Assembly: GCA_964630875.1 (NCBI GenBank)
Contig: CAZVXF010000009.1
Coordinates: 1 to 57,387, forward strand
Direction: 5' to 3'
DNA: 57,387 nucleotides
DNA from: DAIDHZ01 sp035480255
Lineage (GTDB): Bacteria; Chlamydiota; Chlamydiia; Chlamydiales; SM23-39
Positions 8,160 through 16,676 of the stretch are shown in pieces. The translations under genes were made by a program, and so were the position numbers. Under the pieces are notes generated by a model. That model did not search any database. It was not told the origin of the DNA and worked only from the letters and a program-made list of their open reading frames with translations. Every line of letters starts with the position of its first letter. Within the stretch, counting starts at the first letter, position 1.

Positions 8160-9095
8160 TTACCTTGTTTCTTGTAATTCCTCAGTGAGACGTTTGCCAG
8201 CAGCTAAAGACAAAAACTTCCATTTTTCAAGAGAATTCAAAACCACATCGCCCTCTTTTATCGTTCCATCCTCCAACACTTTCCACTGTTTCGGATTTGC
8301 AGCAATTGTTTCCTTTTTTTGCTCGTTTCCAATATAGGAGTAAATCGGATCTGCATCTTCAGTAAAATAAGCGGAATGGTTGCCTTTCAAGATGAGTGTG
8401 CAATCGATGAATTGAACATTTTTCGGTGCCTTATTGATATCGATGTTTTCATCGGAACCTAAGGCTTCATGTTGCTCGATCGCATTATATCCATGAAGAG
8501 CGATATCAACATCTGAATGAAAGACATAAATCGATTTACAGAGCGCAGCTCCAATGGCATATTCGTTGCCGGTTTCAATAGAATCATCATCCACTGCTGC
8601 TGCAAAAGAATAGAAATTGCGTATGATCGGTGAATGTCTTTCTAGAGTATGCGAAAGAGCTTCAAGGAGAACGCGATTTCCCATACTATGTGCAATTACA
8701 TCAACGCAAGATGCGCTGTGCGAAAGAGCAGATAGAGTCAACGCTAGACGATCTCTTAACATGGGGTTTTTTGCATTTTTTTCAGCATTCGAATAAGCGG
8801 ACAGTTTTTGATCACCAGGCCAAAAATAATGGATCATTGCATCATAAGAAGATTTTCCATCCTTTCCGATTAATTTCCCCATTTTTTTAGAAACAGCAAA
8901 ATAGGATTGTTGCGCCTCTTCAGTCGTGTTATTATAACCATGGATTAATAATAGAACTTTTTTATTTGCAAAATGAGAAATATTGATCGGATTTATTGCA
9001 AACATATACGTTTGTTGCGCAATATTTTCTGTACTCCAAAATTGTTCTCGATCAGAAATCCAAACGAGTTCCTGCGGAAACGGCATCTCAAACAT
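8160..9095 (-). CDS. alpha/beta hydrolase, DUF900 type
   Basis: 311 residues, no signal peptide. Seen: LLLIHGYNN (oxyanion region, about residues 49-57) and the nucleophile elbow DVIAHSMGN with the presumed catalytic serine, followed by RVLLEAL. A later Asp-rich segment and a His near NHSAYF could complete the triad. This order of motifs fits the DUF900 family of uncharacterised serine hydrolases. A strong GGAGGAGG ribosome-binding site precedes the start. Substrate unknown. It is convergent with the symporter gene. Confidence 0.8.
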   Translation of the reverse strand: MFEMPFPQELVWISDREQFWSTENIAQQTYMFAINPINISHFANKKVLLLIHGYNNTTEEAQQSYFAVSKKMGKLIGKDGKSSYDAMIHYFWPGDQKLSAYSNAEKNAKNPMLRDRLALTLSALSHSASCVDVIAHSMGNRVLLEALSHTLERHSPIIRNFYSFAAAVDDDSIETGNEYAIGAALCKSIYVFHSDVDIALHGYNAIEQHEALGSDENIDINKAPKNVQFIDCTLILKGNHSAYFTEDADPIYSYIGNEQKKETIAANPKQWKVLEDGTIKEGDVVLNSLEKWKFLSLAAGKRLTEELQETR

Positions 9096-9150
9096 ATCCT
9101 CCTCCTTTTTTAAAAAAGAAATTTACTCTCTTTCAGAATTTTAGAAAAGA

Positions 9151-9169
9151 TGAGGGATAAATTCCCTCA
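9151..9169 (-). terminator. rho-independent terminator of prfC
   Basis: On the minus strand, a perfect 7-bp stem (TGAGGGA / TCCCTCA) with a 5-base loop begins immediately after the prfC stop codon and is followed by a T-rich tract (TCTTTTCT). Confidence 0.65.
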
Positions 9170-10759
9170 TTAAGCTCTGAGATCTACGAGTTCATGCTTT
9201 GGATTTTGTTTCATGCAGTACTCTTTTTCCCACTGGCTTGTGAAGAGTGCCATAGGGCGACCTTGACTATCTTGTACTAAAGCTGCATTGGTTGGTTTTG
9301 CAAATTGATTGATCTCTCCGAGGATCCATGCACTGCAATGGTAGGGCAGGGGAGTTATGATCGTTTCTACTCCATATTCATCTTTTAAACGATAGGTCAT
9401 CACTTCGAATTGAAGGGCCCCAACCGCTGCAAAAATGAGATCACCACCTTCTGGATATGACTTGAGCATTTGGATGGCTCCTTCGCTTGTGAGTTGAAGA
9501 ACGCCTTTATCGAAGGATTTTCTTTTACCGACGTCTTTAGGATGCAATTTCGCGAAAATTTCTGGTTGGAATTGAGGAAGAGGTTTGTATTGGAAATGAC
9601 CCGATGTGAGAATCGTATCACCAATTGCAAAAAGAGAGGGGTTAATGACTCCGATAATATCACCAGCATAACCTGTGTCGAGAGTGGTTCGTTCTCCAGC
9701 AATCATACTATGCGGACGGGAGAGCCTGACCTCTTTTTTCAACCGTGCATTCTTCACGACTTGATCGCGCTCAAATTTGCCTGAACAGACGCGAATAAAA
9801 GCCATGCTATCGCGGTGGCGCTTATCCATGTTGGCTTGGAGTTTAAACACATAGCCACTGAAAGGTGTTGTGACGGGATCTACTTCAATTTCTGTTCCAT
9901 CGGGTAAATCAGCAAGCCTCGCTGAGGGACAAGGGGCAAGGTCGACAAACGCATCGAAAAATGGTTCTACGCCAAAGTTAATCAATGCAGAAGCAAAGAA
10001 TACGGGGGTCACTTCTCCTGCTAAAAATGCCTCTTTTGAAAATGCATTTCCTGCAAAATCAAGAAGCTCAAGCTCTGCAATCAAATTTGTTTTTTGTTCG
10101 GAGGTGAGTTTTTGCAATGCTTCTTCACTCTTTTCAGAGAAACGCGCGATATCTGCTTTTTGAGCGCCTCCATGTGAAGTTTTGGAAAAAAACAGGAATT
10201 CCTTTGATTGTCTATCAAAGACACCATGAAAATCTCTTCCGGTTCCAATCGGCCAATTCATCGCATACGATTGAATTTGAAGAACATTTTCCACTTCATT
10301 CATGAGTTCAAGGGGATCACGACCTGGCATGTCCATTTTATTGATGAAAGTAAGAACAGGAATTTTTCTCAAACGACAGACTTCAAATAATTTTCTTGTT
10401 TGTTTCTCCACGCCCTTAGATGCGTCAATCACCATGATTGCGCAGTCAGCAGCAGTCAATGTACGATATGTATCTTCGGAAAAATCTTCGTGGCCAGGTG
10501 TATCAAGAACGTTAATGATTGCACCTTTGTATGGAAATTGCATGGCAGATGAGGTAATTGAAATCCCTCTTTCTTGCTCCATCGCCATCCAATCAGACGT
10601 TGCACTTTTACGCCCTTTCCTTCCTTTAACCATTCCTGCTGTCTGAATCATTCCAGAATAGAGGAGTAGTTTTTCGGTGAGAGTTGTTTTGCCAGCGTCC
10701 GGGTGACTAATAATTGCAAACGTGCGTCTTTTTCTGATTGCTTCTTGTAGCTCTTCCAT
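9170..10759 (-). CDS. prfC: peptide chain release factor 3 (RF3)
   Basis: Translational GTPase that recycles RF1/RF2 from the ribosome after peptide release. The G domain is complete: SHPDAGKTTLTEKLLL (G1), the GISITSSAMQF switch, DTPGHEDFSEDTYRTL (G3) and NKMD (G4). The signature order and the 529-residue length match RF3 rather than EF-G. The C-terminal part (EVMTYRLKDEYGVE) is also RF3-like. A well-formed promoter lies directly upstream and a hairpin terminator directly downstream, so it is probably transcribed alone. Cytosolic housekeeping gene. Confidence 0.96.
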   Translation of the reverse strand: MEELQEAIRKRRTFAIISHPDAGKTTLTEKLLLYSGMIQTAGMVKGRKGRKSATSDWMAMEQERGISITSSAMQFPYKGAIINVLDTPGHEDFSEDTYRTLTAADCAIMVIDASKGVEKQTRKLFEVCRLRKIPVLTFINKMDMPGRDPLELMNEVENVLQIQSYAMNWPIGTGRDFHGVFDRQSKEFLFFSKTSHGGAQKADIARFSEKSEEALQKLTSEQKTNLIAELELLDFAGNAFSKEAFLAGEVTPVFFASALINFGVEPFFDAFVDLAPCPSARLADLPDGTEIEVDPVTTPFSGYVFKLQANMDKRHRDSMAFIRVCSGKFERDQVVKNARLKKEVRLSRPHSMIAGERTTLDTGYAGDIIGVINPSLFAIGDTILTSGHFQYKPLPQFQPEIFAKLHPKDVGKRKSFDKGVLQLTSEGAIQMLKSYPEGGDLIFAAVGALQFEVMTYRLKDEYGVETIITPLPYHCSAWILGEINQFAKPTNAALVQDSQGRPMALFTSQWEKEYCMKQNPKHELVDLRA

Positions 10760-10768
10760 AGAGAAATG

Positions 10769-10797
10769 AATATATCACATTTTCAGTTCCTAAACAA
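10769..10797 (-). promoter_or_regulatory. promoter of prfC
   Basis: On the minus strand TTGTTT (10792-10797) and TATATT (10769-10774) are separated by exactly 17 bases, about 10 bp before the prfC start codon at 10759. If used, the leader is only a few bases long. It fits a housekeeping sigma-66/sigma-70 promoter. Confidence 0.55.
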
Positions 10798-10811
10798 GGA
10801 TTGGAATAGGG

Positions 10812-12026
10812 TCACTTGGTTATTTTGATCTCTGCAACTAGGGCGTGATGATCAGATCTTGCGGTTCGTACGTCATTTTCGAAAGCAGGAACAATATGCA
10901 CGTCTTGGAAAATGACAGGAGGCTCGCTTCGCACTGAGGAAATGTAATCGACCGTTTCCTCGGGGAATTGAAGGGCCTTCTCTTGACTCCATTTGGCAAG
11001 GAATTGATCGGTGCAGGTGGGTTCTATTCCAACGTAGCCATGATGGAGAAGATTGTTTAATTCTACCCCGTCTTCATGATCTCTTTCAATATTTAGATCG
11101 CCAGCAATAATAGTTGGGATGGAAAACGTTCTTTTTGCAATGGAGTCAATCATTTCAGCGACTTGTTGCATACGACTTGCATGAGCGACACTGGGTCTTC
11201 CATAAAGAAGATGTGTTCCTAAAATGCGGATGCATGGTTTTTCTTCCTCAGGACTTTTCTTGAGCTCTAAAGAGGCAAAACCGCGATGGAGTGTCCAATC
11301 TCTATTTGAGAAAGAGGTGAATGAAAAGTCATGGATTGCACATTTAGAGAGAACCATACAACCGCTTCCAACACCCCAAACACTGCTGCCTAGATGAATA
11401 AAAAAATGGGCGTACTCAGTGTTTAGTTTTTCAATGAGTGATTCAGCAAGTTCAGTGTCGACAATTTCTTGCAAAACGAGGACGTCAGGATCTTCGCTTT
11501 TGATTGTCTTGACAATGGCATCGAAACGCTCTTTCCAAGGAAGAACTCCACCATGATCTAAAGAGAACCCCCCAGCAAGCCCACAGATGTTCCAAGTCAT
11601 CAATTTGAGGCTTGCTGCTAGGTTTTTTTCACTTCCCTGTCCCAGGACGTGAGTAAAGTTTCCGCTTTGCAATGCAAAGCCAAGGGCACGCAACATTTTT
11701 CCACTCAGTCCAATGAATGCAAGCCCTGCAATGATAGGTACTGGATAGTTGCAAATCAGGGTACTTGCAATGATGGCGCCAGGGCATATCAATGTTCTGT
11801 TAACGATTTCTTTTGCTGATGAATCGCAAAATTCCATCGGTGTTACAAGATCGTAGCGAATCAACCGATAGCTCTCGCAAAAGGGATCCATCATTTTAGA
11901 GGAAAGGTCTAAAATAGCACGATCCGAAATCATGGACGGATTATATCTCTTGCGAAGATATGAAATCAATTGAATTTTTTGTGAAAGATCTATATTGTAA
12001 GGAAAAATTAATGATGAGGCGGCCAT
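10812..12026 (-). CDS. endonuclease/exonuclease/phosphatase-fold protein
   Basis: 404 residues. Residues about 145-404 carry the EEP superfamily stations: LMTWNICGLAGG, DVLVLQEIVD (metal-binding Glu), GTHLLYGRPS, IIAGDLNIERD (Asp/Asn pair) and the terminal SDHHALVAEI. Family members include DNase I-like nucleases, inositol polyphosphate phosphatases and sphingomyelinases, so the substrate is open. The N-terminal about 140 residues hold a hydrophobic stretch (IIASTLICNYPVPIIAGLAFIG in outline), which may anchor it to a membrane and makes a phospholipid or host role possible. Its start codon overlaps that of divergent ssb by two bases, so one of the two starts may be misassigned; M32 at 11933 is an alternative start. 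Confidence 0.82.
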   Translation of the reverse strand: MAASSLIFPYNIDLSQKIQLISYLRKRYNPSMISDRAILDLSSKMMDPFCESYRLIRYDLVTPMEFCDSSAKEIVNRTLICPGAIIASTLICNYPVPIIAGLAFIGLSGKMLRALGFALQSGNFTHVLGQGSEKNLAASLKLMTWNICGLAGGFSLDHGGVLPWKERFDAIVKTIKSEDPDVLVLQEIVDTELAESLIEKLNTEYAHFFIHLGSSVWGVGSGCMVLSKCAIHDFSFTSFSNRDWTLHRGFASLELKKSPEEEKPCIRILGTHLLYGRPSVAHASRMQQVAEMIDSIAKRTFSIPTIIAGDLNIERDHEDGVELNNLLHHGYVGIEPTCTDQFLAKWSQEKALQFPEETVDYISSVRSEPPVIFQDVHIVPAFENDVRTARSDHHALVAEIKITK

Positions 12027-12486
12027 GAATTTTATTCACATAGCGGGGAATTTGGGTACAGACCCGGAAACGCGTTTTACGCAGTCTGGTAAAAAAGTCA
12101 CAACTCTTCGTGTTGCGACACACTCTAGAAAAGGTGGTCAAGATGTGACAATTTGGTGGCGCGTCACAATTTGGGATGAGCAATTTAAAAATATGATCCC
12201 TCATTTAAAAAAGGGAAGCTCTGTAATGGTGTTTGGCGAAATGCAAAAGCCTGAAATCTACACAGATCGTGAGGGGAAGTCGCAAGTGTCGCTTGAAATG
12301 ACAGCGTCTCAATTGCAGTTTTCTCCATTTGGAAAACCAGGTGGCTCGCAAAATACAAATGATGGACAGCAGCAGACGCAAGGCTCTTATACTCAGGCTC
12401 CGAATCCATATATGGGCGGAATGCCAGCGATGGGCGGAGGGGCTCAACCTCAAGGATCTACATTTGACGATGAGGTGCCTTTTTGA
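12025..12486 (+). CDS. ssb: single-stranded DNA-binding protein
   Basis: 153 residues: an OB-fold (about 1-105, beginning MNFIHIAGNLGTDPE), a Gly/Gln/Pro-rich linker, and the acidic C-terminal tip FDDEVPF through which SSB recruits replication and repair partners. The Shine-Dalgarno GAGG lies 5 bases before the ATG. The end overlaps the pepA start. I recall ssb followed by pepA in Chlamydia as well, which supports the taxonomic reading. Cytosolic and essential for replication. Confidence 0.96.
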   Translation: MNFIHIAGNLGTDPETRFTQSGKKVTTLRVATHSRKGGQDVTIWWRVTIWDEQFKNMIPHLKKGSSVMVFGEMQKPEIYTDREGKSQVSLEMTASQLQFSPFGKPGGSQNTNDGQQQTQGSYTQAPNPYMGGMPAMGGGAQPQGSTFDDEVPF

Positions 12487-13952
12487 AATACAAATTTGTC
12501 TCCCAATTTGACAAAAGAGAAAAAGCAGATGTTTTAGTTCTTCCTTTCTGGGAAAAAGAAAGGAAGGCACCTTTAAGTTTAGAATCTTTTATTGAACCGG
12601 TCTTTGCAACTGGGGACTTCAAAGGAAAGAACGGAGAGACCTTTTTTGTTTATCCGAAAGATGGAAAGGAAGCAAGAATCCTGCTTTTAGGACTGGGTCA
12701 TGAAGACAAAGGATCGATTGAATTCTTGCGTCGTGCAATCGCATCTGCATTGCGAGCAATCAAAAGTGTGAAGGCAAAATCTGCCAACATAGTCATTCCA
12801 AAACATAAGAAACTCGATCATAAAGAAATCCTGATTGGCTTTTGGGAAGGGATTTTACTGTCCAATTATTCTTTCCACAAACTCATGGGTGAAGGGTTGA
12901 AAGACGCCCCCTCTTTTCTTGAGAAAGTGGGCTTGGTTGGGATTGAATTGAAAGATACAAAAATTTTGGAAGAGACGTCCACCATCATGGAGGGGGTCTA
13001 TTTTGCACGCGATTTAGTCAACGACAATGCCGATGAGATTATTCCTTTCCATCTTGCTGAAACAGCACGAGAAATTGAAAAAGTATCTCCAAAAATTAAA
13101 ACAACGATTCGAGATCGCGCATGGCTTGAAAAACAAAAGATGGGCCTGATTTTAGCAGTCAATCGTGCATCTCATGTCGATCCATTCTTGATTGAGGTTG
13201 CCTATAAAGGGAATCCAAAATCCAAACAACATATTGTTTTGGTTGGTAAAGGCGTGACGTACGACACCGGCGGTCTTTCGATAAAACCGACTGATGGTAT
13301 GTGCGGAATGAAAAGTGATATGGCCGGCGCTGCAGCAGTGTTAGCGACCGTTCGCACCATTGCACAATTAAATCTTAAAGTGAATGTAACGGTTGTCGTT
13401 CCAAGTGTCGAAAACGCAATTGGCTCGAAAAGTTATAAACTTGGAGACGTATATCGTTCTTATTCTGGCAAGACTGTTGAGATCAATAACACAGATGCTG
13501 AAGGACGTTTAATTCTCGCTGATGCGCTCTCTTACACCGTGAAAAATTTACATCCAAGTCTCATCATTGATTTAGCAACTCTCACGGGGAGTGTTGTTGT
13601 GACTTTTGGAGAGATGATGGCAGGATTTTGTTCAAACGATGAAACTTTGGCAAAAGATCTGCTGAATGCATCTTCCAAAACTTCCGACGCTCTCTGGAGA
13701 CTTCCTCTAATCAATGAGTATAAAGAGTCCTTCAAATCAGATATTGCAGACCTTGTCAATTCTGGAGGTAGAGATGCAGGAGCGATTAAAGGCGCACTCT
13801 TCTTGCAAGAATTCATTGGAAATACAAAGTGGGCACATCTAGATATTGCGGGTGCTGCATACTGGTCGAAGTCGAAATACTATCATCCTACGAAAGCAAC
13901 GGGTTATGGCGTTCAGCTTCTCGTTGAATATCTAAAACATATTCATGAATAG
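12483..13952 (+). CDS. pepA: leucyl (cytosol) aminopeptidase, M17
   Basis: 489 residues, the normal length for M17 aminopeptidases. The signature NTDAEGRLILADAL is intact, as are VGKGVTYDTGGLSIKP (metal-binding Lys/Asp) and MKSDMAGAAAV. It removes N-terminal residues from peptides in the cytosol using two metal ions; some family members also bind DNA. The start is TTG at 12483, inside the last codons of ssb (TTTTGA), because no ATG exists near the N-terminus; this implies translational coupling with ssb. The next gene starts 8 bases before its stop. Confidence 0.95.
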   Translation: MKYKFVSQFDKREKADVLVLPFWEKERKAPLSLESFIEPVFATGDFKGKNGETFFVYPKDGKEARILLLGLGHEDKGSIEFLRRAIASALRAIKSVKAKSANIVIPKHKKLDHKEILIGFWEGILLSNYSFHKLMGEGLKDAPSFLEKVGLVGIELKDTKILEETSTIMEGVYFARDLVNDNADEIIPFHLAETAREIEKVSPKIKTTIRDRAWLEKQKMGLILAVNRASHVDPFLIEVAYKGNPKSKQHIVLVGKGVTYDTGGLSIKPTDGMCGMKSDMAGAAAVLATVRTIAQLNLKVNVTVVVPSVENAIGSKSYKLGDVYRSYSGKTVEINNTDAEGRLILADALSYTVKNLHPSLIIDLATLTGSVVVTFGEMMAGFCSNDETLAKDLLNASSKTSDALWRLPLINEYKESFKSDIADLVNSGGRDAGAIKGALFLQEFIGNTKWAHLDIAGAAYWSKSKYYHPTKATGYGVQLLVEYLKHIHE

Positions 13953-14778
13953 ATATCGCGTAGAAAAAAGGCAGCAGCTAGCCCATTTTCTACAGGAAAA
14001 GATCGGCGGTTCCATCAAAGGAATTCGCCGATCGCTCGAACAAAACTGCTGTAAAATCAATGGGCGCATAGAACGTTTTGGTTCTACTTGGTTACAGCCC
14101 GGAACCGTTGTTGAATATTTCGTTCCTCAAGAAGCAGTCACATCTTGGACAATTTTGTTTGAAAATGAAGATTTTCAAATCGTCGATAAACCTGTGAACT
14201 GGGTTTGTAGCGAACAGAATTGCGAACGTACATTTAGTAGAAAACTATTTTTAGTCCATCGTCTCGATAAAGACACAACAGGGGCGATGATTCTTGCAAA
14301 AAATATTGCTGTGCGCGATGAGCTTATGACTCTTTTTTCTTCGCGCTCTATAGAGAAAGAATATCTTGCTGTCGTGGATGGCGTGATTTCGCAGGATGAA
14401 GGGACCATTGATAATTATCTCGCAAAAAAGGGAAGCTTTCAAGGACAGACAATTTGGGGATCTTCCACGCGTGGCGATCACGCCATCACTCACTGGAAAG
14501 TGCAAACTCGCGGAACGTCTGAAACTTTAGTTCTTTGTCAGCCTTACACAGGACGAACACATCAAATTCGAGTTCATATGGCCGAAATGGGTCATCCATT
14601 GATCATCGATCGACAATATGCAAGTCATTTTCGATCAAGAATTCATGCCAATCGACCGCTTTTGCATGCAGCAAAACTTTCCTTTATGTATCGCTCTCAA
14701 CAAATCGATGTAAATTGTTCTCCGCCAAAAGATTTTTTAAAAATCTGTACAGAACACGGCTTATGGAGGAAATCCTAA
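13945..14778 (+). CDS. RluA-family pseudouridine synthase
   Basis: 277 residues. An N-terminal S4-like RNA-binding segment (residues about 10-65) is followed by the catalytic domain with HRLDKDTTGAMILAKN (catalytic Asp) and GRTHQIRVHMAEMGHPLIID. It isomerises uridine to pseudouridine in rRNA or tRNA; which site cannot be decided, since RluC, RluD and other RluA paralogues share these motifs. It overlaps pepA by 8 bases, so it is the third gene of the ssb-pepA operon. A palindromic repeat begins 2 bases after its stop. Confidence 0.9.
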   Translation: MNRYRVEKRQQLAHFLQEKIGGSIKGIRRSLEQNCCKINGRIERFGSTWLQPGTVVEYFVPQEAVTSWTILFENEDFQIVDKPVNWVCSEQNCERTFSRKLFLVHRLDKDTTGAMILAKNIAVRDELMTLFSSRSIEKEYLAVVDGVISQDEGTIDNYLAKKGSFQGQTIWGSSTRGDHAITHWKVQTRGTSETLVLCQPYTGRTHQIRVHMAEMGHPLIIDRQYASHFRSRIHANRPLLHAAKLSFMYRSQQIDVNCSPPKDFLKICTEHGLWRKS

Positions 14779-14779
14779 G

Positions 14780-14935
14780 GAGGGAATTGCAAAACTCGCT
14801 TTGCGCGCAAAATTTGATGATTGGTTCAATTTGTGCAAATTGACATAACCTATTGGGCTTTAGGCAATTTGCAAAAAATTGAATCCAATGGAAAAAGGGC
14901 AAATTTGGAGTCAAATGGAGTATTGCAATTCCCTC
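14780..14935. repeat. 156-bp imperfect palindromic element (MITE-like)
   Basis: Outer ends are GAGGGAATTGCAAAACTC (14780-14797) and its inverse at 14918-14935 (17 of 18 matching). A second inverted pair lies inside: 14820-14844 against 14863-14889, sharing ATTGG, TTCAATTT and TGCAAATTG. The loop is 14845-14862. It fills the gap between the convergent RluA and GT9 genes, so its transcript would also fold into a long hairpin. Related ends occur at 14963-14977 and 44630-44665. Confidence 0.72.
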
Positions 14936-15858
14936 TAAGGATTAATAATTACGGGATTCTCGTTTTGCAATTCCCTCAAAGATCGCAAAACCTGATTTGT
15001 AGAAATAAAATATTTCCATTGATTTTCACGCAAACGCATGCCCTTTAGATTGGGTACCCACTTTGGAGGCCGAATGATTTCTGGTTTATACCATCCAGGA
15101 CTCCACAAGGGCATTTGCCTTCCTTGGCAAATCACAAGATGGGGAATTTGATAATAGGAGGCAATGTGTACAGGGCCTGAATCATTCCCCACCAAAAAGC
15201 CCGATTCATAAATTGTTTTAGTGAGCTCTTCAAGCGTTGAAAATAGGGGAGCATTGGGCCAATCCTTTCTTTCTTCGGGCGATACAATAAATATGGGTTC
15301 TAACCCGTTTCTTTCTATTTTTTTTGCCAGTTTTAAAAATCGGCTCTTCAACCAGTTTTTATCTTCTCTTGTGCTTGTCGGGTGAATGAGTACTCGTTTG
15401 ATATATTTCCGGTGCAAAAGTGGCAAGGATGGCTCAAGACAATTCTGAGACGTTGGCGTAAGATGAAAGAGTTCTTCCATCGCTTTACAAACGTTATAGA
15501 CCATTGGTTTTGTTTCGTCGACAGGATAGTCAAACCCTGGCAGAAGGGGCCCATGTTTTGAAGTGCGGTAGTTTGTGTAAATGATATAAAGATTTAGACC
15601 ATTATTTCGAAAACTTTTGATTTCTTTGGCTCTTTTCGTGTCTTCATGCTGTAAAATGACCGCATCAAAGGGAGCAAGTGCTTCTTTCCAATTTGTAGCC
15701 ATCGGAAGATAATCTCCCGACTCTAAGAACTTCCCAAACTTCGGTAAATGGGAGCTAAAAACAGTGATATTGTGTCCAACTTTTCTTAAGTTGTGCGCTG
15801 CGATCGATGCAATCAGCGCATCACCGATGCCATCGGCACAAACCAGGGCGGTTTTCAT
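14935..15858 (-). CDS. GT9 (heptosyltransferase-like) glycosyltransferase
   Basis: 307 residues from the ATG at 15858, which overlaps the upstream stop as ATGA; the frame is open a further five codons. Family stations: ALVCADGIGDALIAS (N-terminal Rossmann loop), LIHPTSTREDKNW and the GT9 hallmark GNDSGPVHIASYYQIP. GT9 enzymes add heptose or related sugars to lipopolysaccharide core from ADP-activated donors, in the cytosol at the inner membrane. Here the acceptor is unknown. The last residues (LRELQNENPVIINP) are encoded by repeat DNA, so the native C-terminus was probably replaced. Coupled with the exported kinase-fold protein upstream. Confidence 0.85.
   Translation of the reverse strand: MKTALVCADGIGDALIASIAAHNLRKVGHNITVFSSHLPKFGKFLESGDYLPMATNWKEALAPFDAVILQHEDTKRAKEIKSFRNNGLNLYIIYTNYRTSKHGPLLPGFDYPVDETKPMVYNVCKAMEELFHLTPTSQNCLEPSLPLLHRKYIKRVLIHPTSTREDKNWLKSRFLKLAKKIERNGLEPIFIVSPEERKDWPNAPLFSTLEELTKTIYESGFLVGNDSGPVHIASYYQIPHLVICQGRQMPLWSPGWYKPEIIRPPKWVPNLKGMRLRENQWKYFISTNQVLRSLRELQNENPVIINP
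14963..14977 (-). repeat. extra copy of the GAGGGAATTGCAAAA repeat end
   Basis: TTTTGCAATTCCCTC recurs 42 bases from the right end of the larger palindrome, in the same orientation as that end. This copy is inside the 3' end of the GT9 coding sequence and encodes part of its last 14 residues. Confidence 0.65.
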
Positions 15859-16670
15859 AAATTTTTTGCCCAATTCGTTAGAAGTCCTTGCATTCTTTTG
15901 ATTTCTTCATCAGGTGTTGCTTTTAAGTTTTCTTGAAATTCGATATTTCCCACATCGAGCTGAATTGGCGTATCCCCTAAAAAACCATAGTTATGGTTAA
16001 TCATAAAACTGCGTTCAGTATCAATAAAACCGGCATTCGCTCTTTCGATGAAAAATTGATTGAGTTTTGCAATTACAGCTTCTTTATTCTCAGAACAAGC
16101 AAGTTTTTCAGGAATGAGTTTGGCTTTATGCTGAAAAACAAACGAGGCTCGGTTTAAATCGACCGCATGCTTTTTGCCCATGTGATCGATCAGAGTAATC
16201 GTTGGAAGATGTTCATCCAACGCACGAAAATGCAGTGCAATAATGCCGGTCTTTTCAGGAATTCTTTCAAAAGCGGCACTTGTGTTCTTCATCGCTTTAT
16301 TTAAGCTGGCAAGCCTTGTCTTTGCCCGTTTTTCCCTTCTTGCGTCTCGGTGTTTTGGAATCCAGTGGGTGGGTTTAGGGATTGGATAGCGCTTTTCTCC
16401 CTGAAGTTGGCGCGCTAAAAAGAACTTTAAAACATACACGTCATTGGCAAAGGCGACTGCTTGACCTCCATGACCGATATAGTGAAACTCTTGATTTTCA
16501 ATCAAAGATGGATCCATTTCACCGTTTACAAAGTCGTTTTGCATATCGAGCGCAATCTTCTCAAGACCGAATTCAAAAGGAAGGCGTTCCTCTAAATAAG
16601 GCTTTACAAACTTCGTAATCGAAGGAATTGCTGATGCAATCAAAATTAGAGCGATTATTTTCGCGCGCAT
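15855..16670 (-). CDS. membrane-anchored or exported kinase-fold-like protein
   Basis: I do not recognise a named family. From the ATG at 16670 (MRAKIIALILIASAIPSI, a signal peptide or anchor) it has 271 residues; the frame is open to 16706, but that would overlap the divergent methyltransferase. Features resembling a kinase fold: a glycine-rich loop followed by a lysine strand (YIGHGGQAVAF, then VYVLKFF) and, near the end, a D-x-N-type loop with a DFG-like motif (INHNYGFLGDTPIQLDVGN). The central region is rich in Arg/Lys. If real, it could phosphorylate a glycan or lipid in the envelope, in line with its ATGA overlap with a GT9 glycosyltransferase. The kinase reading is an inference. Confidence 0.62.
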   Translation of the reverse strand: MRAKIIALILIASAIPSITKFVKPYLEERLPFEFGLEKIALDMQNDFVNGEMDPSLIENQEFHYIGHGGQAVAFANDVYVLKFFLARQLQGEKRYPIPKPTHWIPKHRDARREKRAKTRLASLNKAMKNTSAAFERIPEKTGIIALHFRALDEHLPTITLIDHMGKKHAVDLNRASFVFQHKAKLIPEKLACSENKEAVIAKLNQFFIERANAGFIDTERSFMINHNYGFLGDTPIQLDVGNIEFQENLKATPDEEIKRMQGLLTNWAKNL

Positions 16671-16676
16671 GATACT

